Below are positions 47,839-57,231 of a DNA stretch of 64,000 bases, piece after piece. The stretch covers positions 4,251,501-4,315,500 of the forward strand of contig NZ_CP156079.1 of assembly GCF_040892545.1 (NCBI RefSeq), written 5' to 3'. The position numbers were made by a program, and so were the translations under genes. Under the pieces are notes generated by a model. The model was not told the DNA's origin, made no database searches, and was given only the letters and a program-made list of their open reading frames with translations. How positions within the stretch are numbered: position 1 is the stretch's first letter; every line of letters begins with the position of its first letter. The DNA is from Paracidovorax avenae (GTDB lineage Bacteria; Pseudomonadota; Gammaproteobacteria; Burkholderiales; Burkholderiaceae_C).

Positions 47839-48798
47839 TTACCTGCGAGGCGCAGCGGCCTTCGCCGCCACCTGCGTGCCGGGTGCGGCACCGGCCGCGC
47901 CGGCATGCAGGAATTTCTGCGGGTCCTGCGGCACGCCCTGCACGAGCACCTCGAAATGCAGGTGCGGGCCGGTGGAGCGGCCGGTGGTGCCGACCTCTGC
48001 GATCTTCTGGCCGCGCCGCACGAGGTCGCCGCGCTTGACGAAGGTGCGGGAGGCGTGGGCGTAGCGGGTGACCAGCTGGTTGCCGTGGTCGATCTCCACC
48101 ATGTTGCCGTAGGCCGGGTGGAATTCCTGGGCCACGACCACGCCGCCGGCCGCGGCCAGGATGGGCGTGCCGGTGTCCGCCTGGAAGTCCAGCCCCGTGT
48201 GCAGGGCCGACTGGCCGGTGAAGGGGTCGATGCGCCAGCCGAAGGCCGAGCCGGCGGCCTTGCCGAGCACGGGCTCCTGCGTGGGCACCATGTTCTTGCG
48301 GATGTGCTGGTCGAACAGGCGCGACTCGACCACGGTGAGCAGGTCCACCCGGCGGTCGGTGAGTTCGGCGAGCGCGTCGAGGGTGCGCTGCAGTTCTTCC
48401 ATCTCCATCGGCCGGCTGGAGACCAGCGCCCCGCCCTGCCCCGGCGGCCGGGAGAATTCCGCGGGCGACATGCCCGCCAGGCCGGAGACGCGCTCGCCGA
48501 GGGATTCCAGCTGCAGCATGCGGGCCTGCATCTCGCCGACCTTGCGGGCCATGGCGTCCAGGTTGGCTCGCATGAAGCGGTCGCGCTCGGCGGCTTCGTC
48601 CCGCGTGGCCAGCCGCACCAGGGTGCCGACCACCGGCCAGCCCTCCCGGGCGCCCTTGAGGAACACCCAGTGGTAGAGCAGTGCCGCCATGAGCATCACC
48701 GCCACCGACAGCAGCAGCCCGAATGCGGCCAGGCGCAGGCCCGAGAGGTGGATGGCGCGGCTGCGCGCCAGCCAGGCGTCCGTGATAATCAACTGCAC
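47839..48798 (-). CDS. M23 (LytM-type) metallopeptidase, membrane-anchored
   Basis: Periplasmic peptidase or amidase activator acting on peptidoglycan cross-bridges. It has 319 residues: N-terminal membrane anchor (about 20-45), a coiled-coil stretch (about 85-150), then the M23 domain with zinc motifs HTGLDF and HLHFEV, both intact, so it is probably active. The GTG start at 48798 has GGAG eight bases upstream and is chosen over the longer ORF. It lies upstream of secA, as in many betaproteobacteria, and is divergent from a DciA-like gene. Confidence 0.92.
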   Translation of the reverse strand: MQLIITDAWLARSRAIHLSGLRLAAFGLLLSVAVMLMAALLYHWVFLKGAREGWPVVGTLVRLATRDEAAERDRFMRANLDAMARKVGEMQARMLQLESLGERVSGLAGMSPAEFSRPPGQGGALVSSRPMEMEELQRTLDALAELTDRRVDLLTVVESRLFDQHIRKNMVPTQEPVLGKAAGSAFGWRIDPFTGQSALHTGLDFQADTGTPILAAAGGVVVAQEFHPAYGNMVEIDHGNQLVTRYAHASRTFVKRGDLVRRGQKIAEVGTTGRSTGPHLHFEVLVQGVPQDPQKFLHAGAAGAAPGTQVAAKAAAPRR

Positions 48799-48831
48799 TT
48801 CGTTTCTCCGCGCCGCGCGGCGCATTGCCCC

Positions 48832-49131
48832 ATGAACCGCCGTCACCACGCCGTCACGCTGCAGCAGGCCACCGAGGATTCCCCCACGCTGGCACGGCTG
48901 GCAAGTCTGACGCGCGACTCGAGCGAGCGGCTGCGGGCCGTCGAGTTGCTGATTCCCGCCACCCTGCGGCCAGCCATCCAGGCGGGGCCGATCGAGGGCG
49001 CGACCTGGTGCCTGCTGGTCCGCAACAATGCGGCGGCGGCGAAGGTGCGGCAGCTGCTGCCTGCACTGCAGGCGCATCTGCGCAGCCGGGGGTGGGAGGT
49101 TAACGCCATTCGCCTGAAAATCCAAACCTGA
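48832..49131 (+). CDS. DciA-like (DUF721) protein
   Basis: 99-residue protein with DUF721/DciA character: TLARLASLTRDSSERLRAVE followed by a small beta domain containing GATWCLLVRNNAAAAKVRQL. DciA loads the replicative helicase DnaB in bacteria lacking DnaC; in proteobacteria it often sits beside secA, as here. Functional assignment rests on that context and motif likeness. Divergent from the M23 peptidase across a 33-bp gap. Confidence 0.7.
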   Translation: MNRRHHAVTLQQATEDSPTLARLASLTRDSSERLRAVELLIPATLRPAIQAGPIEGATWCLLVRNNAAAAKVRQLLPALQAHLRSRGWEVNAIRLKIQT

Positions 49132-49180
49132 AGGCCGGCTTGCGGGTGGCCGGCGGCTGGAAGGCGAACGGTGGGAAAGA

Positions 49181-49256
49181 TGGTGCCGATTGTCGGGATC
49201 GAACTGACGACCTACCGCTTACAAGGCGGTTGCTCTACCAACTGAGCTAAATCGGC
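49181..49256 (-). tRNA. tRNA-Thr (UGU)
   Basis: 76-nt cloverleaf: acceptor GCCGATT/AATCGGC, D-arm GCTCAGTTGGTAGAGC, anticodon stem ACCGC/GCGGT around CTTGTAA (anticodon TGT, reading ACA), T-arm GTTCGATCC, and encoded CCA. Confidence 0.97.
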
Positions 49257-49327
49257 GAAACGCGCATTCTAGCGCGCATGCCGCTCCCGGGCGGGAACGG
49301 CGGCTTGCCGGCCTGGGCCGGCCCGCA

Positions 49328-49861
49328 TCACTTCACCCGCTTGAGCGACGGGCGGCCGCCACCGGCAGGGGCCGGGCCGCGCGGCGGCTCGTCCGCCGGG
49401 CCCGCGCCACCGTCGGTGGGCACCAGCTGCACCACGCGGTCTTCATCGGCGGACGGCTCCGGCACGATGCCTTCCGGCGCCGCGCCGGCATCCAGCAGCC
49501 CCGCGGGCAGGCCGCCCGCGCCGGGTGCCAGCATGTCCACCGGCGGCGGAAAGGCCATGCCCTGCCCGTTCTCGCGCGCATAGATCGCGATCACCCGGCC
49601 CACGGGGACCATGATGTCGCGCGGCTTGCCGCCGAAGCGGGCCTTGAACTCGATGAAATCGTTGCCCAGCTGCAGGGCGCTCGTGGCGTCGTAGCTGATG
49701 TTGAGCACGATCTCGCCGTCCTTCACGTACTCGCGGGGCACCTGGACGGAGTCGTCCACGCGCACCGCGATGTAGGGCGTGAAGCCGTTGTCGGTACACC
49801 ACTCGTACAGGGCCCGTATCAGGTAGGGGCGCGTGGAAGTGGAGTCCTGGGCATTCATCAT
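49328..49861 (-). CDS. sspB: ClpXP protease specificity-enhancing factor SspB
   Basis: Adaptor that hands ssrA-tagged proteins to ClpXP. It has 177 residues. The substrate-binding SspB fold begins PYLIRALYEWCTDNGFTPY. A long Pro/Gly/Ala-rich linker ends in GRPSLKRVK, matching the ClpX-binding XB tail of E. coli (RPALRVVK-like). The start MMNAQDSTSTRP at 49861 is used; the TTG at 49876 is excluded. sspA is upstream on the same strand, the conserved sspAB pair. Confidence 0.95.
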   Translation of the reverse strand: MMNAQDSTSTRPYLIRALYEWCTDNGFTPYIAVRVDDSVQVPREYVKDGEIVLNISYDATSALQLGNDFIEFKARFGGKPRDIMVPVGRVIAIYARENGQGMAFPPPVDMLAPGAGGLPAGLLDAGAAPEGIVPEPSADEDRVVQLVPTDGGAGPADEPPRGPAPAGGGRPSLKRVK

Positions 49862-49925
49862 GTCGGCGTCTGGCAAAAAGGCTTCTGGAAAGCGGGATGC
49901 GGCGCGCGGGTGCGGCCGCGCCGCA

Positions 49926-50537
49926 TTACTTGCGCATGACCTTCTCGGAAGGCGTGAGCGCCTCGATATAGGCGGGGCGCGAGAAGATGCGCTCGGCGTA
50001 CTTCAGCAGCGGGGCGGCGTTCTTGGACAGCTCGATGCCGTAGTAGTCGAGGCGCCAGAGCAGCGGGGCGATCGCCACGTCGAGCATGGAGAAGTTCTCG
50101 CCCAGCATGTACTTGTTCTTGAGGAACACCGGGGCGAGCTGCGTGAGGCGGTCGCGGATGTGCGAGCGGGCCTTTTCCAGCGCCTTCTCGTTGCCCTTGG
50201 TGGCGCGCGACTCGAGCACGTTCACGTGGACGAAGAGTTCCTTCTCGAAGTTGAGCAGGAACAGGCGCACGCGGGCGCGGTCCACCGGGTCGCCGGGCAT
50301 CAGCTGGGGATGCGGGAAGCGCTCGTCGATGTACTCGTTGATGATGTTGGACTCATACAGGATGAGGTCGCGCTCGACCAGGATGGGCACCTGGCCATAG
50401 GGGTTCATCACGCTGATGTCTTCGGGCTTGTTGTACAGGTCCACATCGCGGATCTCGAAATCCATGCCTTTTTCGAACAGCACGAAGCGGCAGCGATGGG
50501 AGAAGGGACAGGTCGTACCCGAATAAAGCACCATCAT
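49926..50537 (-). CDS. sspA: Stringent starvation protein A
   Basis: GST-fold RNA polymerase-associated protein of stationary-phase control. It has 203 residues: N-terminal thioredoxin-like fold (MMVLYSGTTCPFSHRCR) and an alpha-helical GST C-domain. The start has AGGAG nine bases upstream. A strong terminator lies between it and petC, although petABC-sspAB is one conserved order. Confidence 0.95.
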   Translation of the reverse strand: MMVLYSGTTCPFSHRCRFVLFEKGMDFEIRDVDLYNKPEDISVMNPYGQVPILVERDLILYESNIINEYIDERFPHPQLMPGDPVDRARVRLFLLNFEKELFVHVNVLESRATKGNEKALEKARSHIRDRLTQLAPVFLKNKYMLGENFSMLDVAIAPLLWRLDYYGIELSKNAAPLLKYAERIFSRPAYIEALTPSEKVMRK

Positions 50538-50550
50538 GGTGGGAAGCTCC

Positions 50551-50587
50551 TAAAAATCAAAAAGAGTGGGCGCTCGCGCGTCCACTC
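50551..50587 (-). terminator. Terminator between petC and sspA
   Basis: GAGTGG-g-CGC pairs with GCG-t-CCACTC (loop TCGC); on the minus strand it is followed by TTTTTGATTTTT. A second hairpin, GCGCCGC/GCGGCGC at 50601-50619, precedes it, closer to petC. Confidence 0.8.
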
Positions 50588-50642
50588 CGGAAAGCGAAAT
50601 GCGCCGCACGAGGCGGCGCGATGCTGCAGGCGGCGGCCGAGC

Positions 50643-51398
50643 TTACTTGACGTCCTTCCAGAACGCCGCGTTGAGCCGCCAGGCGATCACCGTGAAGACG
50701 CCGAGGAAGATCAGCACCCACACCCCGACGCGAACCCGCGTATTTTGCGCCGGCTCGCCCATCCACTGCAGGTAGTTGACGAGATCACCCACGGCCTCGT
50801 CGTACTGGAGGGGCGACATCGTACCCGGAGTCAGCTGCTCCCACCCCTTGAAGACCTGGGTTTTGTGTCCGTGGCTCTCGTGTTCCTCGAAGACCGGGCG
50901 GCGGTCGCCCTGCAGTTGCCACAGTGCGTGGGGCATGCCGACGCTGGGGAATGCGAGGTTGTTCCAGCCCGTGGCCTTGGTGTCGTCGCGGTAGAACGTG
51001 CGCAGGAAAGTGTAGAGGTAGTCCGCCCCGGTGCCGTTGTGGCCGGCGCGCGAGCGGGCGATCACGGTGAGGTCGGGCGGGTTGGCGCCGAACCAGTCCT
51101 TGGCCTGCCGCGGATCGATGGTGGCCTTCATGGTCTCGCCCACCTTGTCGGTGGTGAAGAGCAGGTTGTCCTTGATCTGCTGGTCGGTCAGGCCGATGTC
51201 CTTCAGGCGGTTGTAGCGCATGAAGGCGGCCGAGTGGCAGCTCAGGCAGTAGTTGACGAAGATCTTGGCGCCGTTCTGCAGCGAGGCCGTGTCGTTCGTG
51301 CGCACCGGGGCCTTGTCCCAGGCGATGCCGCCTTCCGCGGCGTGCGCGCCCAGGGCGAACCCGAGCGAGGCGATCAGCGTGAGGATGATTTTTTTCAT
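50643..51398 (-). CDS. petC: Cytochrome c1 subunit of the bc1 complex
   Basis: Membrane-anchored c-type cytochrome passing electrons from the Rieske cluster to soluble cytochrome c. It has 251 residues. Signal peptide 1-20 ends in AHA. Haem-binding CLSCH lies at 51-55, the distal Met in VGMPHALW, and a C-terminal anchor in VGVWVLIFLGVFTVIAW. The start at 51398 follows the petB stop by 20 bases. Third gene of petABC. Confidence 0.95.
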   Translation of the reverse strand: MKKIILTLIASLGFALGAHAAEGGIAWDKAPVRTNDTASLQNGAKIFVNYCLSCHSAAFMRYNRLKDIGLTDQQIKDNLLFTTDKVGETMKATIDPRQAKDWFGANPPDLTVIARSRAGHNGTGADYLYTFLRTFYRDDTKATGWNNLAFPSVGMPHALWQLQGDRRPVFEEHESHGHKTQVFKGWEQLTPGTMSPLQYDEAVGDLVNYLQWMGEPAQNTRVRVGVWVLIFLGVFTVIAWRLNAAFWKDVK

Positions 51399-51418
51399 GG
51401 TCGTCGTTCCGGCCCACG

Positions 51419-52837
51419 TCAGTGCGCGGCGAAGGTCACGCGGTCGGGCACCGGCTTGGGCTCGCCGAGGCGGCTCCACCACGGCATGAGCAGGAAGAAG
51501 CCGAAGTAGAACAGCGTTCCCACCTGCGAGACACGCTCGCCGATCGGGGACGGCGGCTGCACGCCCAGGTAGGCCAGCACCACGAAGTTGATCACGAAGA
51601 TGCCGTAGAGGTACTTGTGCCAGCCGGGACGGTAGCGGATGGAGCGGGCCGGGCTGTGGTCGAGCCAGGGCAGGAAGAAGAGGATGATGACGGCGCCGCC
51701 CATCACCACCACGCCCCAGAACTTGGCGTCGATGGAGAGCATGAGCGCCACGGCAGCCACGGCCACGACCGCGATGGCGGCCTTGACGAAGCCGGGCAAC
51801 CGCCCCTTGACCACGCCGAAGCCGGCCGCCAGCACGACGCAGGCGATGAGGGCATACATCATCTCGCTGGTGATGGCGCGCAGCATCGAGTAGAACGGCG
51901 TGAAGTACCAGACGGGCGCGATGTGCGCGGGGGTCTTGAGCGGATCGGCCGGGATGAAGTTGTTGTACTCCAGGAAGTAGCCGCCGAACTCGGGGGCGAA
52001 GAACACCACCGCCGAGAAGATGAACAGGAACACGCTCACGCCGAAGATGTCGTGCACGGTGTAGTACGGGTGGAACGGGATGCCGTCCAGCGGATGGCCG
52101 TGCTCGTCCTTCGGGGCGTTCGGGCCCTTGATCTCGATGCCGTCGGGGTTGTTGGAGCCCACGTCGTGCAGCGCCAGCAGGTGGGCGACCACCAGGCCCA
52201 GCAGCACGAGCGGCACGGCGATCACGTGGAAGCTGAAGAAGCGGTTGAGCGTGGCGTCGCCGACGACGTAGTCGCCGCGGATCAGCAGGGCAAGGTCGGG
52301 GCCGACGAAGGGAATGGCCGCGAACAGGTTCACGATCACCTGGGCGCCCCAGTAGGACATCTGGCCCCAGGGCAGCAGGTAGCCCATGAAGGCCTCGGCC
52401 ATGAGCGCGAGGAAGATCGCGCAGCCGAAGATCCAGACCAGCTCGCGCGGCTTGCGGTAGGAGCCGTAGAGCAGGCCCCGGAACATGTGCAGGTACACCA
52501 CGACGAAGAACGCCGAGGCGCCCGTGGAGTGCATGTAGCGGATCAGCCAGCCCCAGGGCACGTCGCGCATGATGTACTCGACGGACTCGAACGCCTTGGC
52601 GGCGTCGGGCTTGTAGTGCATCACCAGGAAGATGCCGGTGACGATCTGGATCACCAGCACCAGCAGCGCGAGCGAGCCGAAGATGTACCAGAAGTTGAAG
52701 TTCTTCGGAGCGTAGTACTCCGACATGTGCACGCGGTAGGCGTCGAAGGCCGTGGGAAAGCGGTTCTCGAGCCAGTTCGTGACCTTGGCGCCCGTGGAGG
52801 CGTTGGGGGAGATGTCCTTGAATTCGCGGTAAGCCAT
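51419..52837 (-). CDS. petB: Cytochrome b subunit of the bc1 complex
   Basis: Di-haem integral membrane core of ubiquinol-cytochrome c reductase. It has 472 residues with eight or nine membrane helices. The paired haem ligands are in the second and fourth helices. The PEWY-like quinol motif appears as PVWYFTPFYSMLRA (PVWY), a common variant. It lies 11 bases from petA and 20 from petC. Confidence 0.95.
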   Translation of the reverse strand: MAYREFKDISPNASTGAKVTNWLENRFPTAFDAYRVHMSEYYAPKNFNFWYIFGSLALLVLVIQIVTGIFLVMHYKPDAAKAFESVEYIMRDVPWGWLIRYMHSTGASAFFVVVYLHMFRGLLYGSYRKPRELVWIFGCAIFLALMAEAFMGYLLPWGQMSYWGAQVIVNLFAAIPFVGPDLALLIRGDYVVGDATLNRFFSFHVIAVPLVLLGLVVAHLLALHDVGSNNPDGIEIKGPNAPKDEHGHPLDGIPFHPYYTVHDIFGVSVFLFIFSAVVFFAPEFGGYFLEYNNFIPADPLKTPAHIAPVWYFTPFYSMLRAITSEMMYALIACVVLAAGFGVVKGRLPGFVKAAIAVVAVAAVALMLSIDAKFWGVVVMGGAVIILFFLPWLDHSPARSIRYRPGWHKYLYGIFVINFVVLAYLGVQPPSPIGERVSQVGTLFYFGFFLLMPWWSRLGEPKPVPDRVTFAAH

Positions 52838-52848
52838 GTGCGTCTCCC

Positions 52849-53448
52849 TCAGGCCTTCTTGTCTTCACCGATCAGGAGCCTGGTCTCCGACAGGTACATG
52901 TGGGGAGGCACCTCGAGGTTGTCCGGCGCGGGCTTGTTCTTGAAGACGCGCCCGGCCATGTCGAAAGTGGAGCCGTGGCAGGGGCAGAGGAAGCCACCCT
53001 TCCAGTCGTCGGGCAGCGAGGGTTGGGCGCCGGGCGTGAACTTGTCGCTCGGCGAGCAGCCGAGGTGCGTGCAGATGCCCACGGCCACGAGGATCTCGGG
53101 CTTGATGGAGCGGTTCTCGTTGCGCGCGTATTCGGGGGTGAGCTCCGAGGGCTTGCGCTCGGACTTGGGATCGGCGAGCTGGGGATCGAGCCCCGGCAGC
53201 GCGGCCAGCTGCTCGGGCGAGCGCTTGATGATCCAGACCGGCTTGCCGCGCCACTCCACGGTGATCTTCTCGCCGGTCTTGAGGCCGGCGATGTCCACCT
53301 CCACCGCGGCCCCGGCGGCCTTGGCTTTCTCGGACGGCTGGAAAGTGCTCACGAACGGCACGGCCGTCGCCACGCCGCCCACCGCACCAGCACAGCCCGA
53401 CGCTATGAGCCACGTCCGCTTGCTGGAGTCGATTGGGGTTTCACTCAT
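52849..53448 (-). CDS. petA: Rieske iron-sulfur protein of the bc1 complex
   Basis: [2Fe-2S] subunit that takes the first electron from quinol. It has 199 residues. Cluster ligands lie in CTHLGCSP and CPCHGSTF. The N-terminus SSKRTWLIASGCAG resembles a Tat-type uncleaved anchor with a KR pair. The start at 53448 has GAGGA upstream; the longer ORF to 53553 is rejected. TACAAT at 53489-53494 (minus) is a likely -10. Confidence 0.95.
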   Translation of the reverse strand: MSETPIDSSKRTWLIASGCAGAVGGVATAVPFVSTFQPSEKAKAAGAAVEVDIAGLKTGEKITVEWRGKPVWIIKRSPEQLAALPGLDPQLADPKSERKPSELTPEYARNENRSIKPEILVAVGICTHLGCSPSDKFTPGAQPSLPDDWKGGFLCPCHGSTFDMAGRVFKNKPAPDNLEVPPHMYLSETRLLIGEDKKA

Positions 53449-53488
53449 GGGGGTCCTCAATAGGTCGTCGCTGGGGGAGCAATCACAA

Positions 53489-53494
53489 ATTGTA
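53489..53494 (-). promoter_or_regulatory. -10 element of the petABC operon
   Basis: TACAAT on the minus strand about 41 bases before petA. No convincing -35 is seen. Confidence 0.5.
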
Positions 53495-53517
53495 GCGGCG
53501 CAAGTAAGGTTAATTCC

Positions 53518-53533
53518 AGGGGTTATCACCCCT
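53518..53533. promoter_or_regulatory. Perfect hairpin between petA and mscL
   Basis: AGGGGT-TATC-ACCCCT, a 6-bp perfect inverted repeat with a TATC loop, about 50 bases before mscL and upstream of the petA -10. It could be a divergent operator or an RNA stem. Confidence 0.4.
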
Positions 53534-53583
53534 CCGGCTCGGCAATACTGCAAGGGTTTTCAGCTATATCAAGGAGAAGCGAA

Positions 53584-54015
53584 ATGGGTATTGCAAAGGA
53601 GTTCCGGGAGTTCGCGGTGAAGGGAAATGTGATAGATCTCGCCGTGGGCGTGATCATCGGCGGCGCCTTCGGGAAGATCGTGGACTCGCTGGTGAACGAT
53701 GTCATCATGCCCATCGTCGGGCTGGTATTCGGGAAGCTGGATTTCTCGAATCTCTTTCTCGTGCTCGGCAGTGTGCCGCCCGGCACACCGGCCACGCTGG
53801 ACGCCCTGCGCAAGGCGGGCGTCCCGGTGCTCGCCTACGGCAGTTTCATTACGGTCGCGGTGAATTTCCTGATTCTCGCATTCATCATTTTCATGATGGT
53901 CAAGCAAATCAACCGACTCAAGCGCGAGGCGCCGCCCGCGCCTGCCGCCGCCCCGGTCCCGCCGCCGGAAGACGTCCTGCTGCTGCGGGAGATCCGCGAC
54001 AGCCTCAGGCGCTGA
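53584..54015 (+). CDS. mscL: Large-conductance mechanosensitive channel MscL
   Basis: Pentameric tension-gated channel that vents solutes during hypo-osmotic shock. It has 143 residues. N-terminus [23 protein letters not shown] and the TM1 motif [18 protein letters not shown] are diagnostic. TM2 is near 85-105 and a charged C-terminal helix follows. AAGGAGA upstream sets the start. Its 3' end overlaps the converging pdxA by 11 bases. Confidence 0.96.
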   Translation: MGIAKEFREFAVKGNVIDLAVGVIIGGAFGKIVDSLVNDVIMPIVGLVFGKLDFSNLFLVLGSVPPGTPATLDALRKAGVPVLAYGSFITVAVNFLILAFIIFMMVKQINRLKREAPPAPAAAPVPPPEDVLLLREIRDSLRR

Positions 54016-55084
54016 GCGGGGCCGCGTCCACCGGGGCCGCCAGCCGCCGCGCCATGCGCACGGCCTCGACGAGGCTCGAGGCGTCGGCGATGCCCTGCCC
54101 CGCGATGTCGAAGGCCGTGCCGTGGTCCGGGCTGGTGCGCACCAGCAGCAGCCCGAGCGTGACGTTCACGCCCTTGTCCACACCCAGGTACTTGACGGGA
54201 ATCAGGCCCTGGTCGTGGTACATGGCCAGCACCACGTCGAATTCGCCCGCGCGCTGCGGCGTGCTGCGCGCGCGCATGAAGACCGTGTCGGGCGCGAAGG
54301 GGCCGTGCGCGTCGATGCCGAGCTCGCGTGCCGCGGCGATGGCCGGGGCGATGGCCTCGATCTCCTCGCGGCCGAAGAGCCCGCCCTCGCCCGCGTGCGG
54401 GTTGAGGCCCGCCACGCCGATGCGCGGGTCGCGGCCCAGGCTGCGGCGCAGCGCCGCGTGCGTGATCTCCAGCGTGCGCAGCACGTTGCCCTGCGTGACC
54501 GCCGCGATGGCATCGCGCAGGGACACGTGGATGCTGACCAGCACGGTGCGCAGTTCGTCGCTGGCGAGCATCATGCGCACGGGCATGTCGGCGACCGGCA
54601 CGCCGGCATGGCGCGCGGCCTCGGCCTGCAGCAGTTCGGTGTGGCCGGGATGGTGGACGCCGGCGGCGTGCAGCGCCTCCTTGTGCAGCGGGGCGGTGAC
54701 CAGGCCCGCGATCTCGCCGCGCAGCGCGGCACGGGCGGCCCAGGTGACGCAATCCGCCGCCGCCCGTCCGGCCCCGGCATGCACGGCGCCGAACGGCACC
54801 GGCCCGGGCAGGCCCGGCAGGGGCAGCACCGGCAGGCAGCGCACCGGCGCGGACAGCGCCTCTGCGGGCGACTCCAGCACCGCCAGCGGCAGGGACGGCT
54901 CGCCCGGCCGGGCGATGCAGCGCACGGCGCGGCGCAGCGTCTCCACCTCGCCCACCACGAAGCAGCCCCGCATCGCACCGGGCACGTCGCGGAAGGCCTT
55001 GGCGACGATCTCCGGGCCGATGCCGGCCGGATCGCCCTGGGTGATCGCCAGCAAGGGGAGTCCTTCTGCTGCAGCGCGGTCCAT
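54005..55084 (-). CDS. pdxA: 4-hydroxythreonine-4-phosphate dehydrogenase
   Basis: Pyridoxal phosphate biosynthesis enzyme of the DXP-dependent route; NAD-dependent oxidation with decarboxylation. It has 359 residues. Metal-binding histidines lie in [18 protein letters not shown] and [17 protein letters not shown] precedes the ATG. It converges on mscL with an 11-bp overlap and lies downstream of lolD on the same strand. Confidence 0.95.
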   Translation of the reverse strand: MDRAAAEGLPLLAITQGDPAGIGPEIVAKAFRDVPGAMRGCFVVGEVETLRRAVRCIARPGEPSLPLAVLESPAEALSAPVRCLPVLPLPGLPGPVPFGAVHAGAGRAAADCVTWAARAALRGEIAGLVTAPLHKEALHAAGVHHPGHTELLQAEAARHAGVPVADMPVRMMLASDELRTVLVSIHVSLRDAIAAVTQGNVLRTLEITHAALRRSLGRDPRIGVAGLNPHAGEGGLFGREEIEAIAPAIAAARELGIDAHGPFAPDTVFMRARSTPQRAGEFDVVLAMYHDQGLIPVKYLGVDKGVNVTLGLLLVRTSPDHGTAFDIAGQGIADASSLVEAVRMARRLAAPVDAAPLSA

Positions 55085-55128
55085 GTCCGTCCTCCTTCGC
55101 GCGGTGCGGAAACTGCCTGCCGGCGGCG

Positions 55129-55821
<693 letters not shown>

Positions 55822-55893
55822 CTCGATTCTCCAGCGCGAAAAGCGCTACCCACAGCCCATGACACCGGCATGGCCCAGTCCAGTTGTTCCTGA

Positions 55894-57147
55894 CTATTCA
55901 TAGCGCAGCGCCTCCGCGGGATTCACGCGGCTGGCACGCCAGCTCGGGTACAGGGTGGCCGCGAAGGCCAGCACGAGGGAGATGACCGCGATGGGGGTGA
56001 TGTCGCTGCTCTGGGGGTCGCTGGGCATCTTGCTGATCAGGTAGATGTCTTTGGGCAGGAAACTGGCGTGCAGCGCATGCTCGATGGCCGGCACGATGAC
56101 GTCGATGTTGAAGGCCACGAGCAGGCCGAGGGCCAGCCCGCAGGCCGTGCCGATCACGCCCACGAGCGCGCCCTGCACCACGAACACGGCCATGATGCTG
56201 CGCGGGCTGGCGCCCAGGGTGCGCAGGATGGCGATGTCGGCACGCTTGTCGGTCACGGTCATGACCAGGGTGGAGACCAGGTTGAAGGCCGCCACCGCCA
56301 CGATGAGCGTGAGGATGATGAACATCATGCGCTTTTCGAGCTGCACGGCGGCGAACCAGGTGCGGTTCTGCTGCGTCCAGTCGCGGATCAGCAGGTCGCC
56401 GGAGAGGGAGCGGGCGAGCTCCTGCGTCACCTCGGGCGCCTGGTGCAGGTCGCGCAGCTTCAGGCGGATGCCGGTGGGGCCTTCCAGGCGGAAGATGCGT
56501 TCGGCGTCGGCATGGTGCATGAGCACCAGGGCGGAGTCGTATTCGTAGTGGCCGGATTCGAAGAGGCCGGAGACCGTCATCTGCTTGAGGCGCGGCACCA
56601 CGCCGGCCGGCGTGACCTGCCCGCCCGGCGCGATGAGGGTGACCGGGTCGCCCACGCGCACGCCGAGCGCCCGCGCCAGCTCCACGCCCAGCACCACATG
56701 GAAACTGCCCGGCGTCAGCGTCTGCACGGCGTCGGCGTTCTTTGCCGCCAGATCGGTCACCTCGCCTTCGCGGGCCGGGTCGATGCCGCGCACCAGGGCG
56801 CCCTTCATGTCCTCGCCCCGCGCGATGAGCGCCTGCGAGCCGACGAAGGGCGCTGCGCCCACCACTTCGGGATTCTTGCGGGCCTCGGCCATGGTGAGCG
56901 CGGGATCGGGCAGCGCGGCGCCCTGGGGCGCGAAGATCTCGATGTGGGACACCACGCTGAGCATGCGGTCGCGCACTTCCTTCTGGAAGCCGTTCATCAC
57001 GCTGAGCACGATGATGAGGGCGGCCACGCCGAGCGCGATGCCCAGCATGGAGACGCCGGAGATGAACGAGATGAAGCCGTTGCGCCGCGTGGCGCGTCCG
57101 GCCCGGGTGTAGCGCCAGCCCAGGGCCAGTTCGTAGGGAAGTTGCAT
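55894..57147 (-). CDS. lolC: Lipoprotein-releasing ABC transporter permease, LolC/LolE family
   Basis: Inner-membrane permease with FtsX-type fold. It has 417 residues: TM1 near 25-48 (SMLGIALGVAALIIVLSVMN), a large periplasmic domain, and three membrane helices in the last ~150 residues. ERRMMFIILTLIVAVAAFN-type sequence near 270 and the C-terminal PSWRASRVNPAEALRYE are family hallmarks. The start MQLPYELALGWRYTR is typical. Only one LolC/E gene is present, as in many betaproteobacteria. Confidence 0.93.
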   Translation of the reverse strand: MQLPYELALGWRYTRAGRATRRNGFISFISGVSMLGIALGVAALIIVLSVMNGFQKEVRDRMLSVVSHIEIFAPQGAALPDPALTMAEARKNPEVVGAAPFVGSQALIARGEDMKGALVRGIDPAREGEVTDLAAKNADAVQTLTPGSFHVVLGVELARALGVRVGDPVTLIAPGGQVTPAGVVPRLKQMTVSGLFESGHYEYDSALVLMHHADAERIFRLEGPTGIRLKLRDLHQAPEVTQELARSLSGDLLIRDWTQQNRTWFAAVQLEKRMMFIILTLIVAVAAFNLVSTLVMTVTDKRADIAILRTLGASPRSIMAVFVVQGALVGVIGTACGLALGLLVAFNIDVIVPAIEHALHASFLPKDIYLISKMPSDPQSSDITPIAVISLVLAFAATLYPSWRASRVNPAEALRYE

Positions 57148-57218
57148 GGTGGGGAAAAAGCGGCCCCGCGCCGCGACGGGATTGGCGGCAGCGGGACGGC
57201 GCCGATTGTGGCATCCCG

Positions 57219-57224
57219 GACAAT
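57219..57224 (+). promoter_or_regulatory. -10 hexamer abutting the RpfE-like gene
   Basis: GACAAT ends seven bases before the ATG at 57232, and there is no Shine-Dalgarno sequence; a leaderless transcript is likely. Confidence 0.5.
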
Positions 57225-57231
57225 ACCCGCC

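Noticed and set aside
51422..53620. 732-codon open frame on the plus strand
   Set aside because: Shadow of petB and petA.
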